Below are positions 47,890 through 59,533 of a stretch of DNA of 64,000 nucleotides, piece after piece. The notes beneath the pieces were generated by a model. That model saw only the letters and a list, made by a program, of their open reading frames with translations, was not told the origin of the DNA and searched no databases. The DNA lies in assembly GCA_037074705.1 (NCBI GenBank), contig CM073590.1:166282746-166346745 (forward strand), in the 5' to 3' direction. Position 1 is the first letter of the stretch. Every line of letters begins with the position of its first letter. A program made the translations under genes and the position numbers. The DNA is from Zhengitettix transpicula (lineage: Eukaryota; Arthropoda; Insecta; Orthoptera; Tetrigidae).

Positions 47890-48400
47890 ATAGTAAATAC
47901 TGCTGTATTACCATATGCGACAATGAACTTGCCCCCTTTTTACCCGGATATTGTCGTGGCGGTATTTCATTTCTCGTCTAGTAACTCTTCTGTAACTCTA
48001 GGCCATGCATCTTTTATTCTAAGTTGCAGCGTTTCAATATCATGACATGGCGTGGTAAGGAGTCCATCATTCATATAACCCAAACAGAAACAATTCAAAC
48101 GGAGTATTATCAGAAGGGTTTGGAGGCCATGTTGATTGTGCATCGCATCTAATCCACCTGTAAGGAATTTTGGCGTCAATGAACCGACGAAATTTATAAT
48201 TAGAACTCCAGTTATGCATCTTTACGTTAAATGATCTGTATTTGAAAATCTTCAGAGGTGCTACGACCAGTTGAACTGCGTGTGTGTAAAAATTAGTTGT
48301 GATGTTTTGTTTGTCCGTTAAGTAAAAATGACCCATGACTTTGTCTCCTATATCTAAGAATGACGCTGCCATTTTCTTTTTAACTTTCAAATCATGTTAG
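47890..48400 (-). pseudogene. Mariner-superfamily transposase fragment (type often found with an N-terminal DUF4817 domain)
   Basis: On the minus strand 48390-48067 gives DIGDKVMGHFYLTDKQN, corresponding to the family's GIIGD-IGP-F segment, and later RRFIDAKIPYRWIRCDAQS followed by TWPPNPSDNTPFELFLFG. These match the pattern FPNRWIGRGGP-WPPRSPDLTPLDFFLWG seen in insect transposases of this type. After a frameshift (48179-47967) come CHDIETLQLRIKDAWPRVTEELL, then an EMKYRHDNIRVKRG-like tail. The second catalytic acid region (HDGCPAH in relatives) is missing between these parts, and the third-acid motif SPDLTPLD is changed to PSDNTPFE. It is a decayed copy; the motif comparison is from memory of the family. 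Confidence 0.7.
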
Positions 48401-49470
48401 GAGAATTACATTTTAACATGCCGGAAAACAATATAAAGCGCTAGGAGAAACTATACGCATCTATTTTGTTCCCCGAATGGGGAATTAGTTTCAATCTCAG
48501 TACAAGAATACTAAATAATACATGCTCCATTTGAGCTTGTATTTTGAGAGTGATAATAACCTTATGGGTATAATATCTTATTAGAATTGTTAACATTTTG
48601 CGTAGATGAATTAATTTTTTTTGTACGTAGCCCATGCTCCATCGTGTACACTTAATTGATGGATTAACGAGTTATTCCCGGAAATAGATGTAGATAATTA
48701 TTTGTTCGTGTCACAGAGTCGCCATGTCGCATCTATCCCACCTGGCTCATCAGTCATTCACGGGGCTACCTCTGGAGCTGACAGGACAGTTGCACGACGG
48801 AATTAATTATACCTGCTGTAACTAACCTCCCAATACACCACCCGGCCAAGACAAGGTTATCTTGCAGATTTAGATAAATTACGATTACGTCACAGATTTA
48901 ACTTTCCATTTATCTTAGATCGACTTATGTAACCTGTAAATTCTGTCTAATACGAATTAAGTGATTGTGTTAATATATTTTAAAATGAAAATTATAAGTC
49001 TATTTTGAAAAATTAATCATAAAAAAAGACAATCTGTTATTATTTATTTGACTTTTTTGTTATAATTATTTTAAAAACTGTTTCAAGAAGAAAAAGAATA
49101 AAGATTTGACACTTCTAATTTTACGTTATCGGCCCTTACAGATTTGGAAACAATTTTATTCCCTTTATTAATAATGATGTCCAGTTTTATGTATGTGAAG
49201 GAACGATTTGTCCGTTTTTCTATTTGATATACTTCAGTAGCGATGCCCGGGATATAATAATAAAACTAATCATCATCCCGGATTTCACTTCAATCAGTGA
49301 TGTATTTGCGTTAATTTCAAAATTAAAATTCTTTCCACCCACAGAACCGTTTCTCGTGTTTTTAAGAATATGTGTACCAAGTTTTGTTGCAATCTGTCCA
49401 CGCGATAAAATTTGTTTACAAATTATCATACAACAAAACATACAGCCTTTTTTACTATATATATATATAA
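48401..49470. other. No recognisable feature
   Basis: No genes or repeats were recognised. 48700-48860 is somewhat GC-richer. Confidence 0.4.
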
Positions 49471-50390
49471 TGTAATAATCAAATGGAAGGCTTTTATTAA
49501 ATGAAATGTTTAAACAATTAACAAACAAAATATTTATTTTATTTTGTGGGAATAAAAGATAATCACAAACAAAATTTGAGATCTGTCCTCTCAGGGTCTC
49601 TACTGGGTTTGATAATGAACACAGAAATTTGATTTAAAATATTATTAACAAAACAGTTCACAATTTACCTAAACAATATGTCGATAGAATGAAATAAATT
49701 AAAAAGTAAAGAAATTAACTTTGATTGACAATTAAAAGAGAACGAAATCTGACTTTATCCTTTAATTTGCGTTTACAATATTATTCAAAAATATGTTACT
49801 TACGGACCGTCGGTCTGGTACCATAAAAATCAATTTTACCTCGTTCGGACTCTTTTACACTCTTTAATTATTTTATATCAGGCCTTGGTTTTCACCGATT
49901 CTACACTTGACTTTAAAGTTTGGCAAGATTGGCTGTATTCCGTTGATTTCTCCGCTCCACAATAATTCACCAATGTTATTCCGCAACAATTCCTCCACGA
50001 AGATTGTACAAAGTTCTATTTTGACGAAACTGGTATTACTTTACAATATTCACGTTGCAATATCTCGGTGAATGTTTTACTCTGCTCAATTTTATAAAGA
50101 CCGTTCTCTGGAACGTTTTCACCGTCGACCGCTTCTATTCTCCAATGATTCACCAACTTTATTATACTATGCTCGACGATGTCTGACCTCTGTACAATCC
50201 AGACCACAACGACCAACTAACTATCCTAGTGCTCTCGAGTTTGAGCGCTCATACGCCAGTTTTGACTTTTCGACAAAGCAAGCGAGCTCGCTTCTCCATT
50301 GTTGCTTTGTTCGTTCAGACCGCTATAATGGATTTAGCAAACAACTCAAATTTTATGTCCAAACAATTAATGGCGTAATTAATTGGCATT

Positions 50391-50393
<3 letters not shown>
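49471..50393 (-). mobile_element. LTR-like unit L7 (family B), solo form without PBS module
   Basis: On the minus strand it starts TGTAATGCCAATTAATTACG at 50393 and ends ...CATTTGATTATTACA at 49471, 923 bp, bounded by TA tracts. On the plus strand it has GGGTCTCTACTGGGTTTGAT (49594) and GAGAACGAAATCTGAC (49738). There is no PBS-like block outside the LTR end, so this looks like a true solo LTR and helps define the LTR limits. The antisense 119-codon frame at 50072 has no recognisable domain. Confidence 0.72.

Positions 50394-50430
<37 letters not shown>
50394..50430. repeat. (TA)n tract
   Basis: About 18 TA units bordering L7. Confidence 0.95.
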
Positions 50431-50433
<3 letters not shown>

Positions 50434-50607
50434 AAGAATGCTTAATATTACGCTCAAAGATAAAGCTTAGTAAACTGAATTAATGAAGATAGAAAAAACT
50501 CGACATGACCGGATAATAGAAACTGGGTAGGACATAAACGAATTTGAGTACTAAATTGTAGGTGAGCTCAATGCTGACATTTACAAAAGAGATAGACTCC
50601 TACAAAC

Positions 50608-50660
50608 AGGGTAGCTCATTTGGTTACAGCAGCTGGATTCGATTCCCGGTTCCGCGAAGT
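50608..50660 (+). mobile_element. tRNA-like SINE head, compressed
   Basis: GGGTAGCTCATTTGGTTACA resembles an A-box region (TAGCTCA..TGG) and is followed almost at once by GGATTCGATTCCCGG, a B-box/T-arm. The two boxes are too close for a tRNA, so I read a SINE with an internal deletion or a tRNA pseudogene. Confidence 0.55.
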
Positions 50661-53600
50661 TTATTCTATTTTCATTAATTTAGTTTAACTAATTTAGTTG
50701 CAGAAATGAATGAAATATATAAATTATGTATTTTACAATTTAAATTGACTTTCCATTGCTTATTGATTTAAATTGAGGAAGCTCATTTTGGTTTTAAAAG
50801 TCAGTAATTTATTTTCCTTAACTTAATCAAGCGATTTTGTTGTGTACTTAATTCCAGGGATTCATAGAATTTTCCATAGATTTGGAGTCGTGTGGAAAGT
50901 TACGATGGCCGGATTGCAATTGTTGGAAAAGTCCCCTCTCGATTCAGTTCAAACAAATCTTTTCGAAACGAACTCCCGTTCCTAACTGACTACTGCCTGA
51001 AAAAATTGATTGATCACTAACTGCCTCATATTTACAAATATTAGTGTCCTCATGGCCGTTATGGTTAACTGACCACTGGCTGATTAAAATATAATAATTA
51101 ATTGATTGATATTGATGAACATTTCACCCCTCTCGCCATTCTAAAAAAAATTCAGTGTCAGTCACTGGGAGTTTCCGTAACAGATTTCATGTTATTTTTC
51201 CAGACAGGAATAAATATTCTCGTGCCATCTGTCACGGTGCGACCACAAGTCCTCTTTTCACAGCACTGCGACTGTCCGTAATAGCCATTGGCCTAAATCC
51301 GCGATGGCAAATTTTGCATATTAGTTCCCTTAATTTTTATAGCCTGAAATAGTCTCTTGAAAATTAGTTGTCATGTCTGCAGTGTACATTTTTAGAGCGC
51401 TTTGTCAAATATAGAAAAATAAATATTATAATGGACACAGTATTTAAATTACGAAATTGTCTTCTACATTTGAAGAGTAACTAGAAATAAATCCTTAACA
51501 TTTGACATTACACAACTTAAAATGATTTTATGGCAATTTTCTAATTGTTTAGTGAAACTAACAATACAACTAATCTAGTATGCTTAAAATGTATACAATA
51601 CTATGAAATTAGTTTGTATTGGCATATAATTTACATATACTCAAATCATAAGGTAGATTTATATATCAAATAATTTTCCGTGTTTTACAATTTTCAATAA
51701 ATTTGTGTTACGCTCTGTTTTTGTAATATATTTTCACGACTGTTTTGCCTAATGCATTTTTTTACTTTGCATTGAGCTCCAGACTCATTAAAACTTACGG
51801 TGTTGTGGAGGAAAAGGATTTGGTGGGTCGGAAGAAGGGGAGGCGAGGAAAGCTTGGCTCAATCGAATTCCTAATTATAATGTCGGCTTTCACGCAAATT
51901 CTCGATTTCAGAAGTACGGAGAAAGACTGGGAGCATTGTTCTATAATTGAAATCAATACACTTTAAGAACGGAATGTGAACTATCACGAAAGAACATTTA
52001 CCTTAATGCATTTCTTTAGTAGACGCTTAAGTATATAAATGTAACAATGTTACGAACGTTTTTTTTATCTAAAAAAACAGGTTTTACTACGCAGAAGTCA
52101 AATAAAATTATGAATTTGAACAAGTATTCTTTGAAAATATTTTTAAAATATTCAGAGCTGCAAACAAGTAACGTTGATTTTAATTAAACACTAATGATAC
52201 TAATAGTTCCATGAAATGTAAAATAATGAAAGTATATTATAGAGAAATACACGAAAAAAAATCCCTCGTCATTAGGGTAAAAACTAAATTTACTGGAATT
52301 GCATCAATATAGTGCTCAGTTCTGTCCAGGCGCCAGACGGGATTAAAACGTACAATGTAATAAAGCATAAAATTTTTGAACGAACAATATATTTTTAACG
52401 AGAAACAATAAAAACTATATCGTAAACTCAAGAGATAGTTTCAGAATAAATAAATGCTCGAGCAGCAATGACTAAAAAAATAAGGATTTTTAATGCGCAT
52501 ATAACAGTAAATTCGTCCCAGTAATTTATTTACAGAGGTGAAGCAGGAAAAGTACATTTTCTGAAATGTTGTAAAATTGGGTTAACGACTCAAACTGTCT
52601 TTACTCTTCAGCAGCCGATCTGTTCGAAGGCTATATCTGCAGCAACGACCTAAATAACTTTGGAAATGTCGTGTTCATTTCCATTATTTATTCAATGCTT
52701 GAGTGTATAGAGCTGTGAAAGTACGGTGGCACTTTTATATAGTTCCAGTCGACAGCTTTTGAAATCGTATGTAAAATGACTAAGTTCCCAACTTCAATCT
52801 AATAAATTTATTTCTCATTCTTTCTGTTCCAGAAGACTTGGAGAAGATTATTTGTAGTAATAAATTTTAATCGAGTGTTCAAAAATTGAAAAAAATATTT
52901 TATTAATTTTGTACAAAAATTCAACACAACTAGACAATAATAAATAAAAATATACAGAAAAATTATTTCCTTGCACAGGGAACCTAAAATTGTGTTTCAA
53001 AGATTCTTTCTACATATCTGCAAGATTTCGACTGTATCACTGCTTTTCAATCACGACTTTACTTTAGCTTTCGGTCTCTTCTTCCTCGCTGCTTCTTTCT
53101 CTCTTCCTCCCTTCACTTTATCTCTAATTCGTCAGCATTACTACTTTATCACTGAAAATTTGAACTCGAGGGCTCCTTTTTCCACACCGGGGTTGGCCTA
53201 GTATTTGTTCATTCTTGGTGGCAATGTACTCCGTTCATACCGATTGCTGCGTGCCGCGCTGTATCCCGGAATAAATATGCGTTTCTAGATATTTCTTGGC
53301 AGGCTCAATGTCCTCTTGTTTTGAGTTGTGATTTTCGAAGTTGGACTAGAAAAGCCGGTGTGCGAACTTATTTTCATTACTTTCAGCGAAATTTGTACTT
53401 CAATTTATTGCTGGTTCCTACTGCCTGCTTTGCTGTTCAGGGCAGATCGTCAATCGAGGTCCATAAAATGTCTACAATTCAGTGTCCAAATAGTATATAT
53501 ACATTACTTAAATTAAATGAATTGATCCTTGAAACATTTGGCGTTAAAACGAAATGTATTAAACAGGGTTATGAATTGTTTTGACAATTTGCTGTACAAG

Positions 53601-53934
53601 CAGTCTCATGTCATCTGTACAAAATAAAAACGAGGTATGTAGAACTCAAACTGTGAAGAATTTTTTTTTGTTATAAAGTTGTAATAATAACTATTGCGTT
53701 GCCTATAAAAATGGGAAGAAACAAAATTATTTTTTAAAATAAATATTGCAACTACATTTTGTATAACTCAGCAATTTCTACAAAAGATATACTTTGTCTT
53801 TAAATTTAATATGTATTAGATTAGGTCACGATGTGGAGCTAATGAGTTTGTAAACTCTTCGAAACTAATTGGTGATTGTTTTTATATTTCTGAATACGAC
53901 TTTTGAAGAAATATAATTTTACTTTAAATTAAAT
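50661..53934. other. No recognisable gene
   Basis: Short frames at 51155, 51745, 52971 and 53321 have no domain. 53000-53230 is pyrimidine-rich, with a GGTTGGCCTAGTATTTG segment loosely like the end of family E copy 2. That match is too weak to call. Confidence 0.4.
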
Positions 53935-54493
53935 AATTGTCTGTATTTTTTTTAGGGTAATCCACATGGTGGCAACTCCCCTTTAATAGCATAGGAAGGG
54001 ATTTGAAAGGGAGGGTGCGGAAGGGTAGAGTAAGTTAGCCAAGGGTTAACTACAGCCCCCGGGCCATATTTTAAGGATCCTACCCGGAATTCGCCTAAAA
54101 GTAATGCAGGGAAAACCCTATAAAAACCTGCATCAGGTAGGTCGGTCATTAGGTAACTTGTCCCACGCCCTTCCGATGGCGGGAGAGGAGTTTGCTGTGG
54201 GGACGCAGCATTCCCTTCTCTGTGCCTCGACCGGTTTATGAGGCAGCTGGTCGACTATTCCAATGGGAACAGAGGACAACTCTTACCGTATGCCCAAGGT
54301 CTGTGGCCCCGGAACATACACCTCTCAAAACAGGCCGAGGTGCCTCGGCTTGTGGGAACCTCAGATCAAAAACGCAGAGGAAAAGGCATCCCCAAAGGTA
54401 GCCCCATCGTATCTCTCCTACAAGGTTCTGCCTGCGAGAGAACATCCCTCGCAGGTACTGCCTGCCCTCGCAGACCTTCCAATTGTCTGTATT
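53935..54493 (-). mobile_element. Family A poly-A-tailed repeat, copy A5, with 13 bp target-site duplication
   Basis: The minus-oriented element (about 53949-54480) is bracketed by AATTGTCTGTATT at 53935-53947 and 54481-54493, an exact 13 bp duplication placed directly against the poly-T. This shows insertion by target-primed reverse transcription of a copy including the 5' leader (CTGCGAG...CTCGCAG blocks near 54435-54475). Its 3' terminal segment lacks the first ~20 bases seen in other copies. Confidence 0.87.
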
Positions 54494-54494
54494 C

Positions 54495-54836
54495 TTTTTT
54501 TTTGGTGTAGATAGGCTACGTATAGGGTAATTCACATAGTGGCAACTCCCCTCTTATAGCATAGGAAAGGGATTTGAAAGGGGGGATGCGGTAGGGTGTA
54601 GGAAGGTAGCCAAGGGTTACTAGGGCCCCCGGGCTATATTTTAAGGATCCTACCCGGCATTCGCCTAAAAGTAATGCAGGACAAACCCTATAAAAACCTG
54701 CATCGGGTAGGTCGGGCATTTGGTACTTGTCCCACGCCCTTCCGCATCCCCCCTTTCAAATCCCTTCGTATGCTATTAAAGGGGAGTTGCCCAATGTGGA
54801 TCACCCTCATGTAGCCTGTTGCCCTAAAAAAAAAAA
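54495..54836. mobile_element. Family A copy A6: truncated minus copy fused to an inverted plus 3' end
   Basis: Poly-T at 54495-54503 starts a minus-oriented copy that follows the family to CCCTTCCG (54737-54744). There it switches to a plus-oriented 3' end running to an A-run at 54826-54836. The two ~95 bp outer arms are inverted relative to each other. The junction falls on CCTTCCG, a short sequence present at both places in the consensus. The left arm is of the A2 subfamily, the right arm of the A1/A3 subfamily. Confidence 0.85.
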
Positions 54837-56680
54837 TTACAACACAGAGAGACAACGAGAATATAAAACTATTGCGGTGCCAAGATGAGACTATTGATGT
54901 ATACTAGTACGAGGTACTTAAAACATAAAACTCGGTTGGTAAGTATTTGAACCTGCATAAAAATAAATTCTTATCTGTAGCGCAAGATTTAGTTGATATA
55001 TTCCTTTTTTAACATAAGATGTTAACTTATCCCACTTTCTATAAATGAGTATTTATGTAAATGTAGATAGCATAATCATATGGACGTGATTGCGGTTTTA
55101 TGCTTTAACTACTTGCATACGCTAGATTAGAACAGAAATTAATGTTTCTGCTTCGTTAATAATGAACAAAAATTTTAAACACACTATGATGGATTCATTA
55201 TGTGAAAAGGAAGAACGAATCAAATTCGAAATTAAATTTAACAAAAATAATAAGTAATCATTGTAAATGACATTAACTTATTTTTGTAAGGTTTAAAACG
55301 AATTTTTTTTTAATGCTAGCATTTTCATTGGTAGTATTGTTATATTCTTTGGATGTGTTAAGGAAGTAGGTTAATGATTAGGAAAGAGTGCATGCCTAAG
55401 AAAATTGGCATAAGATTTAAGGCGCAATTTGTGGAAGTGAAAAATCTAAAGTAAATGATGCGCCAATCGACGGATTAATGTTAGTAGTATAATTAGAGCT
55501 ATGCATTGAAGACAGTTGATAGATAGTAATAGAAGTCAAAGGAGGACGGGTAAAGAGACCACTGAATTTGAACCTAAACTATTAAGAGGAAGAACCTAGA
55601 AAGGACGAAAACTCCTACAATTACTCTATCTCAGCTTTTGAATCCTTGTGTTCGGATACTCGTGGCGTTTCTTCCTGCCTATACGCCTTTAGGCGATCAG
55701 AATTTCTTATTATTCGAAACATTGTTCTATCATTTCTTCGTCTTCAATTCTTTCCGCCACTGTGTATTCTCTTGAGTTGTAGAACTATATTTTCAATGTT
55801 CCATTCGAAACTTTTTCCCAATAACACCAGACAATAGGAAACCCGATAAATCCTTCTTCGGGTTGATATCCAACCAAACTGAAATGAAACTTCAATGCAA
55901 TATAATGAAAGAAAATATAAAAAACGTCGGTACCTTTTAAAATTATCAGACATATAATGAAGTAGCTGAAAAATTCAAAATTAGGCGCTAAAATAAACTC
56001 CACACAACGATACTGAAAAACTTTTTTAGATTATCATAAATACAATAATGAACAATATAAAAATGAAATATTTTAAGGTAATATTCGAAAACATAATAGA
56101 ACGTAGAACTTTTGGTATTATATAAAATGAAAAATATGCCGTTTCCTGTTATTAACGTAATTTTGTTTCAGTTACTCCTGTGTTCTAGAACTGTCTGGAG
56201 GATGTGGAGAAGCAAATCAAAACTTTATCAAATATAAAGTCTTCACTGAAATATGAACTTCAGTTTTACACTTTCTATTATTTAATTCAAGAATAGAATA
56301 AATGGTTTCAAAGTTATTCTCTAAAGACTATGAAAATGAATTTCCGGATTAACGGACTGAGAGCGCCCGCTTACTTAGGACAAGATTTTTCTATAGTAAT
56401 CCACTATTTCAGTTTTCTATGATTATGGTAATCGATCAACAGCATTGTGACAGTTTTATAACAGTTTTAATGCCACAAATATGCAATAATGTTTTCTTTC
56501 GTACCCATTATAGTTAATTTGATTTAATTTAATCAGTTGTAGAGACTATTAAAGTAATCTGTCAGACTATAGATCGTGACTGACGTTTTCGGTTGTTATT
56601 GTTATATTTTGAGAAGTTTTCATTTCCAGACAATAAATGAGGTCCTACAGCGAATATTTGATTGTTTACAATGTTTATAG
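54837..56680. other. No recognisable feature
   Basis: Nothing identified; short frames at 55646-56003 overlap on both strands and look random. Confidence 0.4.
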
Positions 56681-57445
56681 TTTTTTTTAAAATTTTTTTT
56701 TTAGCAATCAGAATCATTTATAATTCTATGTGCTAAATTGCTGACGGCTGCCAGATGTTACTGGTAGTAATAACATTATCAGGGGATATCCAATGATATC
56801 GACTTCAGAATTTAAAACATGATAGAAAAGAGAGGAAAAACAACAACCATTACTTAAATTAATTTGCTTGGCCACATCTTTTTCAGTCTTTTGCTGGTCA
56901 CTGGTTGTAGGAGTTGGTCCACTATTGGGTTAAGATGGTTGTCCAGTACGGTGTGGTGCTTGATGGCTTCCTGTCGTATGTCTTCCCGCACCGTAGGAAC
57001 TTGTGAGGTTGGTTACATGCCATGGAGCGTTAGTAATTTGTCGGAGTATTTTGGATTGGCACCTTTGGATCATTGCAATGTTTTATTTGGATGCACATCC
57101 CCATAATTCAAGTCCGTAGGACCGTATTGGTTTGATGACTACTTTGAATAATAGGATTCTATTTTCTATCGACAGCCGTTATTTTCTTCCTATCAGCCAC
57201 TGTATTTCTTTTGTCTTGATCTCAACTTGTTTTTTATTTTTCCTTATCTGATATTTCCAAGTCAGTGTAGTACCTAAATGTAATCCTAGGTTTTTTACTG
57301 TGTTTGATTGCGGAATCTGCACATTGTTTATTGAGACTGTGGGGCAGGTTTCTTTGTGGAGAGTGAAGGTAATGTGCGCAGATTTCTTCTCGTTCACTTT
57401 TACTTTCCATTTTTTTTAGCCATTCTTGCAGAGCGCGCAATGGAT
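56681..57445 (-). pseudogene. jockey-clade LINE, ORF2 C-terminal end with 3' UTR
   Basis: On the minus strand, from 57440 downwards: LQEWLKKW, then NEKKSAHITFTLHKETCP, then KNLGLHLGTTLTWK, the thumb and post-RT region characteristic of jockey. Next come IKPIRSYGLELWGCAS, an ITNAPWHVTN motif, VPTVREDIRQEA, and RLKKMWPSKLI before the stop near 56858. Frame breaks lie near 57400 and 57175. The reverse-transcriptase palm and endonuclease are absent, giving a 5'-truncated copy of about 0.75 kb. An A-rich tail appears as T-runs at 56681-56702. A very typical dead-on-arrival insertion. Confidence 0.85.
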
Positions 57446-57681
57446 GTAAAATTTCCAGTTTGATACTAAATTACAAATATTTATAACTGAAGCTACAATG
57501 CGGTCACAGTAAACAAATTCATCTTTTTGTGACACACAATGTGTCTTACATCAGTTGATATACCACGACGTGATATGTTAAAACAAAATAAATTTAAAAA
57601 ATTTCAAATAATATAACGCAAACCTTTCCAAGTACCGACTATGAAAATGTAAAATTGAGAATAATTTGTTCTACAAATGTT
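57446..57681. other. No recognisable feature
   Basis: AT-rich spacer between the jockey fragment and the next ORF. Confidence 0.35.
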
Positions 57682-57918
57682 TTATTTTATCATCTGAAAT
57701 TCTTTGTAACTACCAGCACACTCTTTATGATACATAAAATTCAGAAATTTCTGATTTGGCACGAACTTTAAATTAATATCCACACTTCTGAACACGATTG
57801 AACCTGTTGGCGATTGAACAACATGCTGGAATTTATTTAGTCTCGTTATGAGTACATAATCGAGAATCAAAAGCAGCAAAACACGGTTTGACCACAATTG
57901 TTCTCCCACACACACCAT
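57682..57918 (-). CDS. Uncertain 78-codon ORF, possible first coding exon
   Basis: On the minus strand ATG 57918 has a fair initiation context (CACCATAATGG). The product begins with a short polar stretch, then a hydrophobic segment NRVLLLLILDYVLI (about residues 11-24) that could be a signal anchor or signal peptide. A soluble part with one late cysteine follows. Codons are more balanced than in AT-noise frames. TGCTG|GTAGTTAC near the end could be a splice donor, and TTTATTTAG before the start could be an acceptor, so this may be an exon rather than a complete gene. No family recognised. It lies downstream, on the same strand, of the candidate exon at 59534-59771, but simple splicing of the two does not agree in phase. 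Confidence 0.3.
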   Translation of the reverse strand: MVCVGEQLWSNRVLLLLILDYVLITRLNKFQHVVQSPTGSIVFRSVDINLKFVPNQKFLNFMYHKECAGSYKEFQMIK

Positions 57919-58050
57919 TATGGTGACAGCTAAATAAATTACGATGAGCAGTTATTGCACCGTGGCAAATTCTAATCAGTTGGAGAGTATGCTGCGCCAG
58001 CATTTAATTAACATGCGACAAAGAGACGCACAAAGCCAACCGCTGGCCGA

Positions 58051-58079
58051 CGCCTGACAATGCCTAACATTATCAGGCG
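58051..58079. repeat. 12 bp-stem hairpin
   Basis: CGCCTGACAATG, a 5-base loop, and CATTATCAGGCG form a stem with one G-T/C-A mismatch. No poly-T follows. Function unknown. Confidence 0.7.
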
Positions 58080-59533
58080 AGGCAACCTACACCCAGATGC
58101 TAATTTCTGACCTCTCTGCAAGTCGCCAAGCTGCTCAGTTTAAACAGTAAACTAACACCAAGTTTGTCCTTCAATACAAGTAATTTCCCAAGACCAAACT
58201 ACCCGTTGGAGATGAATAATATGATTATATTATTTCTACGTTTGAAAATTGTGAAACAGTCAAAATGTGCAAACATAATTATGTTTAATATTAATTTACA
58301 ACATTATTCCATAAAAGAGGTAGCGGTGCGATAAACAGTGCGACTCGTTTAGCGATGAAACGTTGTTAATATAATAAATTATATTTTCTGAATTAAAACT
58401 TGCTGATGTTCATTTATTTATTACTTCTTTTGAACCCAATAATTGAAAGTCTGTGAATATACAAATTGAAAGTATGTATTTGTTTGAGTAATTTAAAGTA
58501 ACAAACTTTTTCAACGCATGCTAAAGTGTTTCTTCTAATTTTAGTATCGGAATATTGAACATCTTTGAAGGAAATTTAGATCATAATATTAGTCTTGAAG
58601 ATGAGTCTTCTCTTTTCTTTTTTTAAAATTATTTTCACGTATTGAAGGGACAAAACAGAATGTTATTATATTGTTCTAGTTATATTAATTGCATTACCAA
58701 TAATTGAACCATTTCTGACGGCTTGATCATAATATATGTTAATTTTTTGTGTTATATGTCAGATAAATATCAATATTGAAACAGATTCATTTTGGGCTGA
58801 AAAGTACATAATTAGCGGTCGATATATTAATAAAAAATTTGGATTATTAACAAGATTAAATAATGCTTTGAGCCCAAATTATATGAATCTGTGAATCCAC
58901 CTAATGTGTGAAATAAATACCTAATGAGAAAGTATTTTTAATAGTAAGTTTTGATGGTCCCAATCTTACATACATTATATATATATTCATGCTCTAAAGA
59001 TATAGAAACATTTGGAAACTTCACAAATAAACTCATAATTTCAAGACAAAGCTTATAAAATTTTTGAATAAAAAATCCAATTTCTTTGGATACTGTTTAT
59101 TTTGAAACAATAAAATTCCATCAACACATTAGTATTTTTTATATCATAGAATGAAAGTTTGTATCTACAGTTATCTGTCGTTATTAGATTGACTGTGAAC
59201 AACAGTAAATGAGAGTGTCCGGAATAAATAATGATTTGTTTTGTGTGTTCTATTAACTTAAAAAATCTTTTATATTAACAATTTAGTCGGAAAAGCAAAT
59301 TTGGTGGATTTTCAATCTACCAAATGTTTATTAAAAACATCAAAATTGTAATATGTTCTTTGCAAAATTTGTATTGGTAATTATGTAAGTAAAGAATATT
59401 TTCAGTTAAGGTAGAAAGAGTTTATCTAGAACGTATTTAAATTATTTAATACGCTTCATATAAAGCATTATGTGAAATGCACGAATGTTCACATTTCACC
59501 CCTGTAGGAATATTTATGATTCAGGTAGTTTAC
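58080..59533. other. No gene recognised; two small hairpins
   Basis: Besides the inverted repeat at 58781-58892, a short stem (TTTGGTGGATT / AATCTACCAAA) lies near 59300-59325. Confidence 0.4.
58781..58892. repeat. Inverted repeat, ~18-22 bp arms, ~72 bp loop
   Basis: ACAGATTCATTTTGGGCT at 58781-58798 is inverted at 58871-58892 (AGCCCAAATTATATGAATCTGT), with a 4-base bulge in the right arm. The size fits a small MITE or a pre-miRNA-like fold, but nothing supports expression. Confidence 0.65.

Noticed and set aside
50072..50431. 119-codon ORF as a gene
   Set aside because: Antisense to the body of LTR unit L7 and ends in translated (TA)n.
53000..53230. Third copy of repeat family E
   Set aside because: Only a short GTTGGCCTAGTATTTG match and general pyrimidine richness; not enough ordered blocks.
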